Shown here: positions 8,000-16,980 of the stretch, in pieces
How the letters are laid out: the number at the start of each line of letters is the position of its first letter
Numbering within the stretch: the first letter of the stretch is position 1
NCBI GenBank assembly: GCA_016715985.1
Contig: JADJXD010000001.1
Location: 4,278,001-4,342,000 of the forward strand
DNA from: Saprospiraceae bacterium
Lineage (GTDB): Bacteria > Bacteroidota > Bacteroidia > Chitinophagales > Saprospiraceae
Reading direction: 5' to 3'
DNA length: 64,000 nucleotides
The notes under the pieces: model-generated
What the model was told of the DNA's origin: nothing
The model's database searches: none
The model's input: only the letters and a program-made list of their open reading frames with translations
Program-made: the position numbers and the translations under genes

Positions 8000-8643
8000 T
8001 AAAACTTTTGGTTGCAGATGACCATACGATGTTTGTAGATGGAATTGAATCCATTCTGAATGCTGAAAGTGATATGGAAGTTGTAGGTAAATGTTATGAT
8101 GGTCCTTCTGTTATGTCATTTGTAAAAGACAACGAGACGGACATTGTACTTCTGGATGTAAACCTTCCGGGAATGAATGGCATGGATGTCTGTAAATCAT
8201 TATCTCAACAGTATCCTAAGGTCAAGGTATTGGCTATTTCAATGTTTAACGAAGAAAGTTTTGTCACTGAGATACTTAACCACGGAGCAAAAGGTTATAT
8301 CCTTAAAAACACCGGACGGGAAGAATTGCTGAAAGCCATACGCACTATTTACGAAGGAGCTTCGTATTTTTCTAAAGATGTCACAGAGACCATCATGAAA
8401 GGATTGATGAATTTGCGTAAAGCTTCCTCCACATCATCGGTCTTTTTTCCTAAATTATCAAGAAGAGAAAAAGAAGTTCTGAAGTTGATTGCGCAGGAGT
8501 TTACTACTCAGGAAATTGCTGATTCTTTATTCATCAGCCTCAAAACAGTAGAATCTCACAGGAGTAGTCTTCTCTCAAAACTAAATGCACGCAATAGTGT
8601 CGGCTTGGTCAGGATTGCTATTGAAAATAATTTGCTGGAGTAA
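7996..8643 (+). CDS. NarL/FixJ-type response regulator
   Basis: This 215-residue protein has a receiver domain (about 1-120) with the acidic pocket VADDH, the phosphorylated aspartate D54 in VLLDVNLPG and the conserved Lys in YILKNTGRE. A LuxR-type helix-turn-helix domain (about 148-212) follows, with LSRREKEVLKLIA and TTQEIADSLFISLKTVESH. It should bind DNA as a dimer after phosphorylation, most likely by the HisKA_3 kinase at 5336-7126. A palindrome sits over its promoter, which hints at autoregulation. Length and domain order are normal. Confidence 0.92.
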   Translation: MIKLLVADDHTMFVDGIESILNAESDMEVVGKCYDGPSVMSFVKDNETDIVLLDVNLPGMNGMDVCKSLSQQYPKVKVLAISMFNEESFVTEILNHGAKGYILKNTGREELLKAIRTIYEGASYFSKDVTETIMKGLMNLRKASSTSSVFFPKLSRREKEVLKLIAQEFTTQEIADSLFISLKTVESHRSSLLSKLNARNSVGLVRIAIENNLLE

Positions 8644-8655
8644 GGTTTAAAATAT

Positions 8656-10155
8656 CTATATCACATACTCGAGGAGTGCATCAGCAATCTTTCTGTCGTT
8701 GCTGAGTCGAGGTACTTTATTTTGCCCTCCGAGTTTGCCTTGCGTTTTCATAAAATTTCTGAAACTGTCATTCTTCAATACCCTGATTTTTAAACATTGA
8801 AGTATTTTACCATCAATGAGATCTTTGTAGTATATATTTTGCCGGCACATTTCATCATCAACTTCTTTTGAAAATCCAGCCAGATTTTCAGGTATATTGT
8901 CAAATTCAATAAACCACTCATGGTAGGGTGTGCCACCTTCCGGGGGACTTACCTGAGGTGCCACCGTGAATTCTATAATATTTGCACTAAATTTTGATGC
9001 CACTTTCAATAAAGCTTCTTCCACCTCTTTCCCAATAACATGTTCGCCAAATGCTGAAATATAATGTTTTATCCTGCCTGTGACTATCAGTTTATATGGA
9101 TTGATAGAGACAAATCTGACACAATCACCAATATCATATCCCCATAGTCCAGCATTATTGCTGATCACCAAAGCATAATCTTTACCTATCTCAACTTCAC
9201 TCAAACTTAACCTTACCGGATGCGCATTAAACGCTTCTTCTACAGGAATAAACTCAAAAAATATTCCGGAATTCGTGTTCAATAAAAGACTTTTATCACG
9301 AAAATCATTCTGGAATGCAATAAATCCTTCTGAAGCAGGGTAAGTTTCAATACTGTCTATCCGGCTTCCCACTAATGCTTCGAGTTTGGCTCTGTACGGT
9401 TCAAAATTTACTCCGCCATACATAAATAAGCTATAATTAGGAAAAACTTCTTTTACTGTTTTTTTACCGGTCACTTCCAGTATCTTTTCATAATACATTT
9501 GGACCCAAGGTGGAATACCGCTGATCAGTCTCATATCCTGATGAACTGTTTCAAGTACAATTTTATCTAATTTGCTTTCCCAGTCATCAATACAATTGGT
9601 TTCATAAGACGGAAGTTGATTTGTCCTTACCCATGTGGGGATTTCATGATTTACTATCCCTGACAGCCTTCCTGTTTTTATTCCGCCTTTCATTTCCAGT
9701 TCCGGTGAACCCGAAAGAAAGATCATTTTTCCATCAAAAATTGACGCATTTCCGGATTGATGTATATAGTTGAGTAATGCAGTACGGGCTGTATGGATAT
9801 GATTTGGCATAGAATCATCTGTAATCGGAATATACTTGATGCCACTGGTTGTGCCTGAAGTTTTTGCAAAGTATTTCGGCTTTCCGGGCCAGAGAACATC
9901 TTTTTTACCGGTTGTTAAAATGTCGAAATAATCTTTCAATCCTTCATAATCGCGAACAGGGACATATTTTTTAAAATCATCGTAATTTTTGATTTTATCA
10001 AATGAATGATTTACACCAAATTCTGTTTTTGCGGCCTTACGGATAAGCATTTCCAGTATCCTGCGTTGATCATCCAAAGCAGTTTTTGACCAATCATTCA
10101 TTTTAGCAGCGATTTTGCGTGCAGCAAGCCGAATGATGTGTGATTTTATTTTCAT
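8656..10155 (-). CDS. GH3 family protein (acyl-adenylate/amide synthetase type)
   Basis: The 499-residue protein has GH3 features: TEFGVNHSFDKIKNYDDFKKYVPV near the N-terminus, the AMP-binding loop AKTSGTTSGIKYIP near residue 110, YGGVNFEPYR and the GYDIGDCVRFV/GRIKHYISAFGEHV block in the C-terminal half. Plant GH3 enzymes join amino acids to acyl hormones through acyl-adenylates; the bacterial members have no defined substrate. A TTG at 10185 would add ten residues, but it lies inside the promoter -7 box (10183-10190), so the ATG at 10155 is the likely start. It is convergent with the response regulator gene. Confidence 0.87.
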   Translation of the reverse strand: MKIKSHIIRLAARKIAAKMNDWSKTALDDQRRILEMLIRKAAKTEFGVNHSFDKIKNYDDFKKYVPVRDYEGLKDYFDILTTGKKDVLWPGKPKYFAKTSGTTSGIKYIPITDDSMPNHIHTARTALLNYIHQSGNASIFDGKMIFLSGSPELEMKGGIKTGRLSGIVNHEIPTWVRTNQLPSYETNCIDDWESKLDKIVLETVHQDMRLISGIPPWVQMYYEKILEVTGKKTVKEVFPNYSLFMYGGVNFEPYRAKLEALVGSRIDSIETYPASEGFIAFQNDFRDKSLLLNTNSGIFFEFIPVEEAFNAHPVRLSLSEVEIGKDYALVISNNAGLWGYDIGDCVRFVSINPYKLIVTGRIKHYISAFGEHVIGKEVEEALLKVASKFSANIIEFTVAPQVSPPEGGTPYHEWFIEFDNIPENLAGFSKEVDDEMCRQNIYYKDLIDGKILQCLKIRVLKNDSFRNFMKTQGKLGGQNKVPRLSNDRKIADALLEYVI

Positions 10156-10182
10156 TAACTTCAAAATTCTATTAAAACGCCG

Positions 10183-10190
10183 CAAATATA
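10183..10190 (-). promoter_or_regulatory. -7 element of the GH3 gene
   Basis: On the minus strand this reads TATATTTG, an exact TAnnTTTG, 28 bases before the ATG at 10155. It decides the start codon because the alternative TTG lies within it. Confidence 0.55.
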
Positions 10191-10290
10191 ACCGAAAAGC
10201 TAAACTGATAATAATTTAAAATGCTTCTGTTCGCTCTTTGTTAAAACAAACTACTGAATCTGCTGTTTGGACAAAAAAAATTGAATTATT

Positions 10291-10458
10291 ATGTTTGGAT
10301 TATTTAAGAAAAAATCAGAAAGAGAAAAGCTTCAGGAGCAGTACAAAAATTTGACGGAAGAAGCCTTCCGGTTATCTAAAACTGACAGAAAAGCCAGCGA
10401 CCAAAAAACTGCCGAAGCAAATGAAATTTTACAAAAAATGGACAGCCTCACGGACTGA
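10291..10458 (+). CDS. Lacal_2735 family small protein
   Basis: This 55-residue protein begins MFGLFKKKSEREKLQEQY and continues with LTEEAFRLSKTDRKASDQK and AEANEILQKMDSL. These are the conserved features of the Lacal_2735 family, small charged helical proteins found across Bacteroidota. The function is unknown. It is a single short gene between the divergent GH3 gene and the convergent helicase gene. Confidence 0.85.
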   Translation: MFGLFKKKSEREKLQEQYKNLTEEAFRLSKTDRKASDQKTAEANEILQKMDSLTD

Positions 10459-10513
10459 ACAATTTTAAACCGTTTGATTAGTTCTACTTTGAGTACCGTT
10501 TTTAATATCTATT

Positions 10514-12418
10514 TTAGAATTGCATATAATTCCAGGCAGAATCATAGTGGCCGAAGGATTCTGAGTACGCTATTAAATCTGAATAAAGCGGATTTTGAGC
10601 CAGAGTTGCACTGTCGCCTACGATAACTAATTTTTTCATTGCCCTGGTGATAGCCACATTCAGTCTTCGCTGATCTTTCAGGAAGCCGATTTCATTATTT
10701 GAATTACTCCTTACCAAAGAAATATAAATAATCTCCTTTTCCTGACCCTGAAACCCGTCAATTGTGTTGACATCTACTTCTAATAACTTTAAATCAGGAT
10801 CATCATTTATTTGTTGTCTGATATACCTTACCTGATCTGCATAAGGACTTATAATACCAATATTTGAACCAATGATATTTTCCATATTAGCCAGAAGATG
10901 TTCCCTGATGATAAAATATTCTCCTTCGTTGGTCAAACTCCTGAAAGACTGACTGTTTACCTCATCAAATCCGCAACCTGCTGTATCGATAAAAACAAAT
11001 GGTTTCTGATCATTTCTGATCATGTGTTTTGCTACGGACGGTGCAGAAATTAATTTTTGGTCATAAAACATAAGGTTTGGAAAACCTAAAATGGTATCAT
11101 TCATTCTGTATTGTTCAGTCAGCAGAGATGTATGTTTGATGACATCAGCCATCCTGTCCAAAATGGTCTCTTCCAAACCTAAGGTTATGGCTTTCTGACT
11201 TTTTACCGTTGGGGGCAATTGGAGATGATCTCCGGCCAGAATGACTCTTTTTGCTTTCAGAATGGCGTTCCAGCATTCAGGTTCCATGGCTTGTGATGCT
11301 TCATCTATAATGACCGTTTTGAACAACAGGTTTTCGGTAATTTTGTGACTGACGCCGATCAGTGTTGTTACAATCACTTGTGTATTATCCAATATGCCAT
11401 CGACGAGTCTGTCCTCCAGTTCACGGGCCCACTGCATCAGTGCACGGGCTTCTTTTTTGAGATTTTGTCTTTCCACTCTGGCTTCCGGAGTGAAGTTACG
11501 TTTATATTGTCCGGCTCTTTTTAAAAAATCCTGCGATTGGATTTTGACTTTTCGGATGTGTTGCCAATCCTGGTGATTTCTTACCTTTTCTTCGAGAGTC
11601 AGGTGCATCAGATCATCATCTATTCTGGTAATATTTCCAAGACGCAATACCTGAAGTCCTTTGTGAGATATTCTCTCAGCCAATAAATCAGCGGCATTAT
11701 TACTGGGAGCACACACCAATACTCTTTTCTCTTCGGGAATCAATGCCTGCACCAGAGCTACGACGGTAGTCGTTTTCCCTGTGCCGGGCGGACCATGTAT
11801 AATACCTATCAACGGTGCCGCCAAAGATATCTTTACAGCTTTTTCCTGGGAAGGGTTCAGTCCTTTTTGCCAATTATTGTTATTGTCATGTAAAATCAGA
11901 TCCGGTAGCGCAGGGCTGGTTTTTAATCGGATAGCTTCTCTAAGCGATTTATGATGATCATTGCCGGATTTTATGAGCTTGATAATACATTCTTTCATTA
12001 TTTTATAAGGTCTCTCGTCGTAAATCAGCTCTACGCCGATCGTTCCGTGATGGTGTATAATTTCATCCAGATTCACTTCAGACCTTATGAGGAGATTCAT
12101 TTTATCCTTTCGGATAGATGAGATGACAGCTTTCCACTTCACCGATTCGTCCATAAGATCAAAAACAGCTACGGCAGCTCCGACTTTAAATTTATGTCCT
12201 TCTTCCGGGTTTTTGGTTTTTTGGATTTCGAGCTCGATATATTCTCCTACGGTATAGCGACTTTTGACAATTACAACCGGATACCATACAAAACCGGCTT
12301 TTTGACGGTCAATCAGTTTTTGTGATTTATTGAGATCATTGTAGTAAGTTTCTTCAGATTGTCTCTCTGCTTCAATTGCTTCTATCAGTATTTCGTACCG
12401 ATCTTTATTTTCTGACAT
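10514..12418 (-). CDS. Superfamily 1 DNA/RNA helicase, IGHMBP2/Upf1-like
   Basis: The 634-residue protein has an N-terminal beta-barrel region (about 40-130), then the SF1B motor. Seen are Walker A GPPGTGKT at 209-216, the Walker B equivalent VIIDEASQAMEP, motif III AGDHLQLPPTVKS, motif IV-V region TEQYRMND and VDVNTIDGFQGQEKEIIYIS, and motif VI RRLNVAITRAMKKLVIVGD. Relatives unwind DNA or RNA 5' to 3'. The bacterial members are poorly characterised, and the substrate cannot be told. It is monocistronic, with a repeat-rich spacer upstream. Confidence 0.9.
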   Translation of the reverse strand: MSENKDRYEILIEAIEAERQSEETYYNDLNKSQKLIDRQKAGFVWYPVVIVKSRYTVGEYIELEIQKTKNPEEGHKFKVGAAVAVFDLMDESVKWKAVISSIRKDKMNLLIRSEVNLDEIIHHHGTIGVELIYDERPYKIMKECIIKLIKSGNDHHKSLREAIRLKTSPALPDLILHDNNNNWQKGLNPSQEKAVKISLAAPLIGIIHGPPGTGKTTTVVALVQALIPEEKRVLVCAPSNNAADLLAERISHKGLQVLRLGNITRIDDDLMHLTLEEKVRNHQDWQHIRKVKIQSQDFLKRAGQYKRNFTPEARVERQNLKKEARALMQWARELEDRLVDGILDNTQVIVTTLIGVSHKITENLLFKTVIIDEASQAMEPECWNAILKAKRVILAGDHLQLPPTVKSQKAITLGLEETILDRMADVIKHTSLLTEQYRMNDTILGFPNLMFYDQKLISAPSVAKHMIRNDQKPFVFIDTAGCGFDEVNSQSFRSLTNEGEYFIIREHLLANMENIIGSNIGIISPYADQVRYIRQQINDDPDLKLLEVDVNTIDGFQGQEKEIIYISLVRSNSNNEIGFLKDQRRLNVAITRAMKKLVIVGDSATLAQNPLYSDLIAYSESFGHYDSAWNYMQF

Positions 12419-12502
12419 TATATATGGTTGTACTTTCTCAGGAGACTACAAGTTATTTTATTTTTTGTTCATTTGGGTGGATGGAGAAGGGATGCGGACC
12501 TG

Positions 12503-12530
12503 CCCGCCTGCTACGCAGTGATCAGGCGGG
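12503..12530. repeat. GC-rich hairpin with GCGGACCTGC leader
   Basis: CCCGCCTG (12503-12510) pairs perfectly with CAGGCGGG (12523-12530). The leading GCGGACCTGC (12494-12503) recurs in another hairpin at 36949-36958, so both may be members of one interspersed repeat. Confidence 0.5.
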
Positions 12531-12609
12531 TTTGTTAGATTTGCGGACTTGCAAAGTTGTCGGAGGTAATTACTGTGTTATGACTTGGCTTTTATTTGGA
12601 CTACGTTAG

Positions 12610-12661
12610 CTGTTTTGATGTTCCTTCAGTGCTTCCCAGCCTGAAGGTGCAGCAACAACAG
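12610..12661 (+). repeat. Two-stem hairpin repeat, copy 1
   Basis: The inner stem CCTTCAG/CTGAAGG encloses the loop TGCTTCCCAGC, and the outer stem CTGTTTTG/CAACAACAG has one bulge. The loop and the GATGTTCC on its left are shared with copies 2 and 3, while both stems differ but stay paired. Confidence 0.65.
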
Positions 12662-12696
12662 TGGAATTGGGTATGAGTATGCTTTGGGGTTGCTGA

Positions 12697-12728
12697 ATTG
12701 TTTAATTGTTTAATCGTTTAATCGTTGA
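12697..12728. repeat. Tandem 8-base repeat, four units
   Basis: ATTGTTTA occurs twice, followed by ATCGTTTA and ATCGTTGA. It is non-coding. Confidence 0.6.
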
Positions 12729-12783
12729 GTGGGTAACAGTTTGGCTTAAGGCAACATATAAGGCTTTTGAAGGTAAAAAGTAG

Positions 12784-12832
12784 TTTGTGATGATGTTCCT
12801 TTTGTGTTTCCCAGCCAAAAGGTGATCACAAA
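12784..12832 (+). repeat. Two-stem hairpin repeat, copy 2
   Basis: The outer stem is TTTGTGAT (12784-12791)/ATCACAAA (12825-12832) and the inner stem is CCTTTTG (12798-12804)/CAAAAGG (12816-12822), with the loop TGTTTCCCAGC. Both stems are perfect. Confidence 0.7.
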
Positions 12833-12958
12833 CGGAGTTGGTAATGAGTTGGGTGTATTTTCATTTGCGGATTTGCTTGATTTGCTAAGTTGCGGGAGTT
12901 GATGACTAAGTTTACAGCCCCCTAATACTCAGCCTGTTTTACAAAAAAAAAATTATTG

Positions 12959-12966
12959 TAATTTTG
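12959..12966 (+). promoter_or_regulatory. -7 element for the intact Uma2 gene
   Basis: TAATTTTG fits TAnnTTTG, 87 bases before the ATG at 13053. No clear -33 TTG is seen. Confidence 0.4.
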
Positions 12967-13052
12967 AAATACGAACTAATTTTTAAATAAAAGTCCCTAA
13001 ATTTGTAAAGCCTAAACAGCTTAAGATTGCATAATTACAATTGATAATATCC

Positions 13053-13676
13053 ATGAAAGATTATAAATCACAAGAAGACACAGAGATAGATGAATCAAAT
13101 GAACCCGTCATCGATTACAATAAAGTGTACACATACGGCGATTATCTCAAGCTCGAAATAGACGATATGGTAGAGATCATCCGCGGTAAGATATTCAGGA
13201 TGTGTGCAGCGCCCAGAACAAAACATCAAGGGATAAGTATAAACATTGCTTCAATAATTCATCATGAGTTAAAAGGAAAGAATTGTAAAGTTTTCAATGC
13301 ACCAATCGATGTGGTATTACCTTTAGAAGATAAAAAACGAACTAAGTCCACTACCGTAGTCCAGCCGGATATTTGCGTGATATGTGATCCAAAAATCATC
13401 GAAGAAACTGCTGTCTTTGGCGTACCAGATTTTGTGATAGAAATAGTAGCAGGCAAGGATGTCAAGCGAGATGCTCAATATAAATATAGCGTCTATGAAG
13501 AAGCCGGCGTGGGGGAATATTGGATCGTTTTTGGAGAAATGCGTTTTGTGGAAGTTTTTATTTTGGAGAATGGAAAATTTCAACGACTCAATGCATTCTC
13601 AGAAGATGACATTATTCCTGTGAAAACATTGCCGGGGCTTTCGATTAGTATTGATGATATTTTTGAGGGGGTATAA
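13053..13676 (+). CDS. Uma2 family (DUF820) putative endonuclease-fold protein
   Basis: This 207-residue protein has YTYGDYLKLEIDD near the N-terminus, the nuclease-fold core with VVQPDICVICD, PDFVIEIVAGKD and the following KYSVYEEAGVGEYWIV, and the typical end LPGLSISIDDIF. Uma2 proteins have a PD-(D/E)XK-like fold. They occur in many copies in some genomes, and their role is unknown. The ATG at 13053 is preferred over a TTG at 13041. A second, broken copy lies 2.9 kb downstream (15968-16591). The last 320 bases of the two are nearly identical while codons about 50-95 differ strongly. Confidence 0.85.
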   Translation: MKDYKSQEDTEIDESNEPVIDYNKVYTYGDYLKLEIDDMVEIIRGKIFRMCAAPRTKHQGISINIASIIHHELKGKNCKVFNAPIDVVLPLEDKKRTKSTTVVQPDICVICDPKIIEETAVFGVPDFVIEIVAGKDVKRDAQYKYSVYEEAGVGEYWIVFGEMRFVEVFILENGKFQRLNAFSEDDIIPVKTLPGLSISIDDIFEGV

Positions 13677-13813
13677 GAGTATTTATGGACTTAAAGAGTA
13701 CTTTTAATTGTGTCTCTTAGACGACTAAGTCGTAGTGTTTTGAGATGTCAAGGTAAAGTGATTAGAATTAACTATATCTTTATAGAAAATATAACTTCAT
13801 TACTTAATTATTT

Positions 13814-15895
13814 TTGACTTTGGATATAAAAATCATAAATCTAACAAGCAAACTTTTATTGTTCCTTATCTCTTTTGTAGTTCAAGCTCAGCAAGATAAA
13901 ACAATTGTATTTTTAGATGAGAAAACAAAGGAAGTTGTAAGTTTTGTTCATGTTAGTTCAGAATGCAATTCTAATATAGGTAGCTTTTCTAATGATTTAG
14001 GAATTTGCATTTTAGATTTCAAAGAAATAGATTGTATAAAGTGGCGCATTAATCATATAAGCTACAAAAGTTTAGTTTTTGACATTTCATTTTTAAATTC
14101 AATCGACACAATTCTGATTGAACCTTTGGGGTATACATTTGAAGATATTGAGATTGTGTCAAATAAAACTGATAATCAGTATCTTTATGATAAAATAAAT
14201 CTCCTTTTAAAAGCCAAACGAAAACAAAAGGAAACTATAAGTTCTAATTATTTCTATGTCCTGCGGTCATGGTCTGATCAAGCATTACGAGAAGAAATTA
14301 ATGCAACCTTAAAATTAAAATATGCTCATAGTTCAGGTTTTGAATCTAGTAAAAGAAGTTTAGTGAGTGGTAACTTTTGGTATCATCCAGAAGCTATTTT
14401 TCTTAATTTAAATACAGAACGTATAATTTATAGATTTTCACCTTTTGCAAAAGAATTAAATGAATTCAAGCTACCATTAAACGCATATAAGTTGACTAAA
14501 AAAACTCATAAAATCCAGAGAATTGTTTGCGATGATTGTAGTGAATCGCAGTATTATGTTCAAATAATTAGTATTCAAAATGGAATAAAAACAATTCTGA
14601 AATATGATTATCTAACATTTTTAATTGAAGAATATAGGGTAGAGTTTGAAGAAAGTAATGCATTGGAATTGCGAAGACTGAATAATGAGAAAAGTAATAT
14701 TTCAAACTTAAAGTTAAAATATAATTTTCAGGACAATATCGTAGATAATATCCAATTTCAATTTTATTTAAAATTTAATGATACTTCCGATTCTGTAAAA
14801 GTCTTGGGTTTTCTGAAAAATGAATACCAAGACATAATGTCAAAACATGATATTTTGGGAGAATATAGTGCTGACAATCTTTATGAAGAAATTTCTTTGT
14901 CGATGCCTGATTCTATATCATTAGATTATGGTCCTTTAGCAAAAGCAACTGCAAATTTTTTTGGTGATGTAGAAAATAATCATCTTTCTTCATCGAATTC
15001 TAGCGTCAGAGAAGCATTTCTATCGTTGCCCAATTCGCGAAATACATTTATTACTCATGGTCAAAAAAGGCTTGTTGCATTTGATTACCAATCGTACATT
15101 TTACCAAAAGAATATTGGTATTTTCGGTATGAAAAAAAGGTATTCAACCATACAAAATTGAATTTTAATTGGGTTTTTAAAGTACATGATATTGATAGTA
15201 ATTCGTTTTCAATATTGAGTTTACCTACTTTATGGAATGTAAATTATTCAAATTTGTATGCAACTTATAGAGATACTATTCATTTTAATTTTTGTTCAAA
15301 CTTACTATTTGATTGGGTGGAGTGCAAAAGACAGAAACTTATTGATTCTTTAGGGGTGATTAAGTTTTCCAAAAATCAAGAAAATCATATTAAAACTTTT
15401 ATTGATACGACATTTAGAAAAGTCAATAGCATAGTTCAGCAAAACATGCTATCCTTTATGGATGAAAAAATGACATTCAAGCAAGTAGAAGAAATTAACA
15501 GAGAAATTTATACAAAATTAAAAATCGACAATCTTGCAATATATTTTGCATCGGAAATTCGAAAAATTATTTTAGATAGTAAGTATGAATCTACTATAAA
15601 CAGATATATGGCTTTGGGAAATTCTGTAGAGGCAAAGGATAAGAATTTATTCTTACATTGCATGAAAAGTGCCTTGATTTTAAGACAAAAATTGATAGTG
15701 GAGTATGAAAAATCGTCTGATGTGGATCGAACTGTCTTAGGTAGTTTTTATGGCTTGCAAGCAGAAACCTACATCAAGTTGGATAAAGAAAAAGAAGCCT
15801 GTGATTGTCTTAGAAAATATATTAAGTATTGGCCAGTTGCAATAAATTATTCTTCTTTAAAGAAAGATTTTTATGACCTAAAGTGCAAAGAATAG
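13814..15895 (+). CDS. Secreted protein with carboxypeptidase-regulatory-like N-terminus
   Basis: The 693-residue protein has a signal peptide (KLLLFLISFVVQAQ, about 12-25) and then an N-terminal beta-sandwich like the CarboxypepD_reg/TonB-plug-associated domain, with KTIVFLDEKTKEVVSFVHV, a GSFSNDLG turn and the ending DTILIEPLGYTFEDIEIV. The rest (about 115-690) is not recognised. Its C-terminal 100 residues resemble a helical repeat (LGSFYGLQAETYIKLDKEKEA). It shows no obvious T9SS tail. No ATG precedes the signal peptide in this frame, so initiation must be at TTG 13814 or 13820. A -7-like TATTTTTG (13809-13816) overlaps the first. A lost ATG would also explain this. It is flanked by the two Uma2 copies. 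Confidence 0.7.
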   Translation: MTLDIKIINLTSKLLLFLISFVVQAQQDKTIVFLDEKTKEVVSFVHVSSECNSNIGSFSNDLGICILDFKEIDCIKWRINHISYKSLVFDISFLNSIDTILIEPLGYTFEDIEIVSNKTDNQYLYDKINLLLKAKRKQKETISSNYFYVLRSWSDQALREEINATLKLKYAHSSGFESSKRSLVSGNFWYHPEAIFLNLNTERIIYRFSPFAKELNEFKLPLNAYKLTKKTHKIQRIVCDDCSESQYYVQIISIQNGIKTILKYDYLTFLIEEYRVEFEESNALELRRLNNEKSNISNLKLKYNFQDNIVDNIQFQFYLKFNDTSDSVKVLGFLKNEYQDIMSKHDILGEYSADNLYEEISLSMPDSISLDYGPLAKATANFFGDVENNHLSSSNSSVREAFLSLPNSRNTFITHGQKRLVAFDYQSYILPKEYWYFRYEKKVFNHTKLNFNWVFKVHDIDSNSFSILSLPTLWNVNYSNLYATYRDTIHFNFCSNLLFDWVECKRQKLIDSLGVIKFSKNQENHIKTFIDTTFRKVNSIVQQNMLSFMDEKMTFKQVEEINREIYTKLKIDNLAIYFASEIRKIILDSKYESTINRYMALGNSVEAKDKNLFLHCMKSALILRQKLIVEYEKSSDVDRTVLGSFYGLQAETYIKLDKEKEACDCLRKYIKYWPVAINYSSLKKDFYDLKCKE

Positions 15896-15917
15896 ATGTT
15901 ACTTGCTTTTAGATATT

Positions 15918-15946
15918 TTGAATTCCAAATTTCACCCTTATATTTG
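15918..15946 (+). promoter_or_regulatory. Promoter of the second Uma2 copy
   Basis: TTG at 15918-15920, 18 bases, then TATATTTG at 15939-15946. It lies 22 bases before the ATG at 15968. Confidence 0.5.
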
Positions 15947-15967
15947 TAAAACTATATTCATAGACAC

Positions 15968-16591
15968 ATGAAAGAATACATAACCATAGCAGACACCGAA
16001 ACTGAGGAAGCCAAAGAGTTAGTCATCGACTACAATAAAGTATATACTTACGGCGACTATCTCAAGCTCGAAATAGACGAGATGGTAGAAATCATCCGCG
16101 GTAAGATATTCAGGATGAGTCCTGCGCCAAGGATAAAACATCAGGACATAAATGGCAATTTACATAGCATCATTCATACTTTTTTAAGGGGTAAACAATG
16201 TCGTGTTTATCATCCACCTACTGATATTGTATTACCCATACAAAATAAAAAACGGACAAAGTCCACTACTGTTGTCCAGCCGGATATCTGCGTGATATGT
16301 GATCCAAAAATCATCGAAGAAACTGCTGTCTTTGGCGTACCAGATTTTGTGATAGAAATAGTAGCAGGCAAGGATGTCAAGCGAGATGCTCAATATAAAT
16401 ATAGCGTCTATGAAGAAGCCGGCGTGGGAGAATATTGAATCGTTTTTGGAGAAATGCGTTTTGTGGAAGTTTTTATTTTGGAGAATGGAAAATTTCAACG
16501 ACTCAATGCATTCTCAGAAGATGACATTATTCCTGTGAAAACATTGCCGGGACTTTCGATCAGTATTGACGATATTTTTGAAGGGGTGTAG
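15968..16591 (+). pseudogene. Uma2 family gene with an internal stop
   Basis: This is homologous to the gene at 13053 over its whole length. The conserved Trp of GVGEYW is changed from TGG to TGA at 16436-16438. The frame then continues unbroken to the same C-terminus and a TAG at 16589-16591. The truncated product would have 156 residues and lack the last beta strands. From the VVQPDIC segment onward it is almost identical to the intact copy. The central part (for example SPAPRIKHQDINGNLHSI against CAAPRTKHQGISINIASI) is clearly older. A recent gene conversion of the 3' half, or an assembly chimaera, would give this pattern. Confidence 0.85.
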
Positions 16592-16706
16592 CCAGATTAG
16601 TAATATTTTTTGTTGTTAATTTAGTTTATGATCAATTGTAGTTTTTAAAAATTTAAGTGGGTTGAATCAATCTACACAATTTCACGAAAGTACTAAATCG
16701 TAATAC

Positions 16707-16979
16707 TCAATACATCCCATCATGATCGCCAATATCTATCAAAATCACCTGATCATCTTTGATAATAAAGTCCAGAAGTATTCTGTATTTCATATTGAGA
16801 GACACAGAATGAAGGTCTGATAAATTACCTTTCAGCTTGTGCAGTCTGAGAGATGGGTGTGAAGGATTGGTTTGAAGCAATAGAAGTGTCATTTTATATT
16901 TTGCTTTTAACGTAGGGTGTAATTTAAGAAATGCGCCTGCCTTCTTTTTAAAAGATGACGTTAGAATTACCTGTGCCAC
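16707..16979 (-). CDS. RelE/ParE superfamily toxin (YafQ-like)
   Basis: The 90-residue protein has the fold signature of RelE-type toxins: a helical N-terminus (SSFKKKAGAFLKLHPTLKAKY), then LRLHKLKGNLSDLHSVSLNMKYRILLDF and a C-terminal strand VILIDIGDHDGMY. YafQ-type relatives cut mRNA at the ribosome. It follows the antitoxin gene on the same strand with one base between them, the normal order and spacing for a type II pair. Intact by length. Confidence 0.85.
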   Translation of the reverse strand: MAQVILTSSFKKKAGAFLKLHPTLKAKYKMTLLLLQTNPSHPSLRLHKLKGNLSDLHSVSLNMKYRILLDFIIKDDQVILIDIGDHDGMY

Positions 16980-16980
16980 G

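Larger units (their letters stand above)
12419..12958. other. Repeat-rich non-coding spacer
   Basis: No gene is supported here. The stretch holds a GC-rich hairpin (12503-12530), two copies of a two-stem hairpin (12610-12661, 12784-12832), a four-unit tandem 8-mer (12697-12728) and repeated fragments of the form TTTGCGGA(C/T)TTGC (around 12540-12555 and 12871-12886). A 77-residue open frame across 12376-12609 has no protein-like features. Confidence 0.6.

Noticed and set aside
7828..8025. 65-codon frame on the minus strand upstream of the response regulator
   Set aside because: It overlaps the regulator promoter, operator and start codon and lacks protein-like composition.
12376..12609. 77-codon frame covering the helicase start and spacer
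   Set aside because: It starts inside the helicase gene antisense and crosses a GC-rich hairpin; no protein family pattern.
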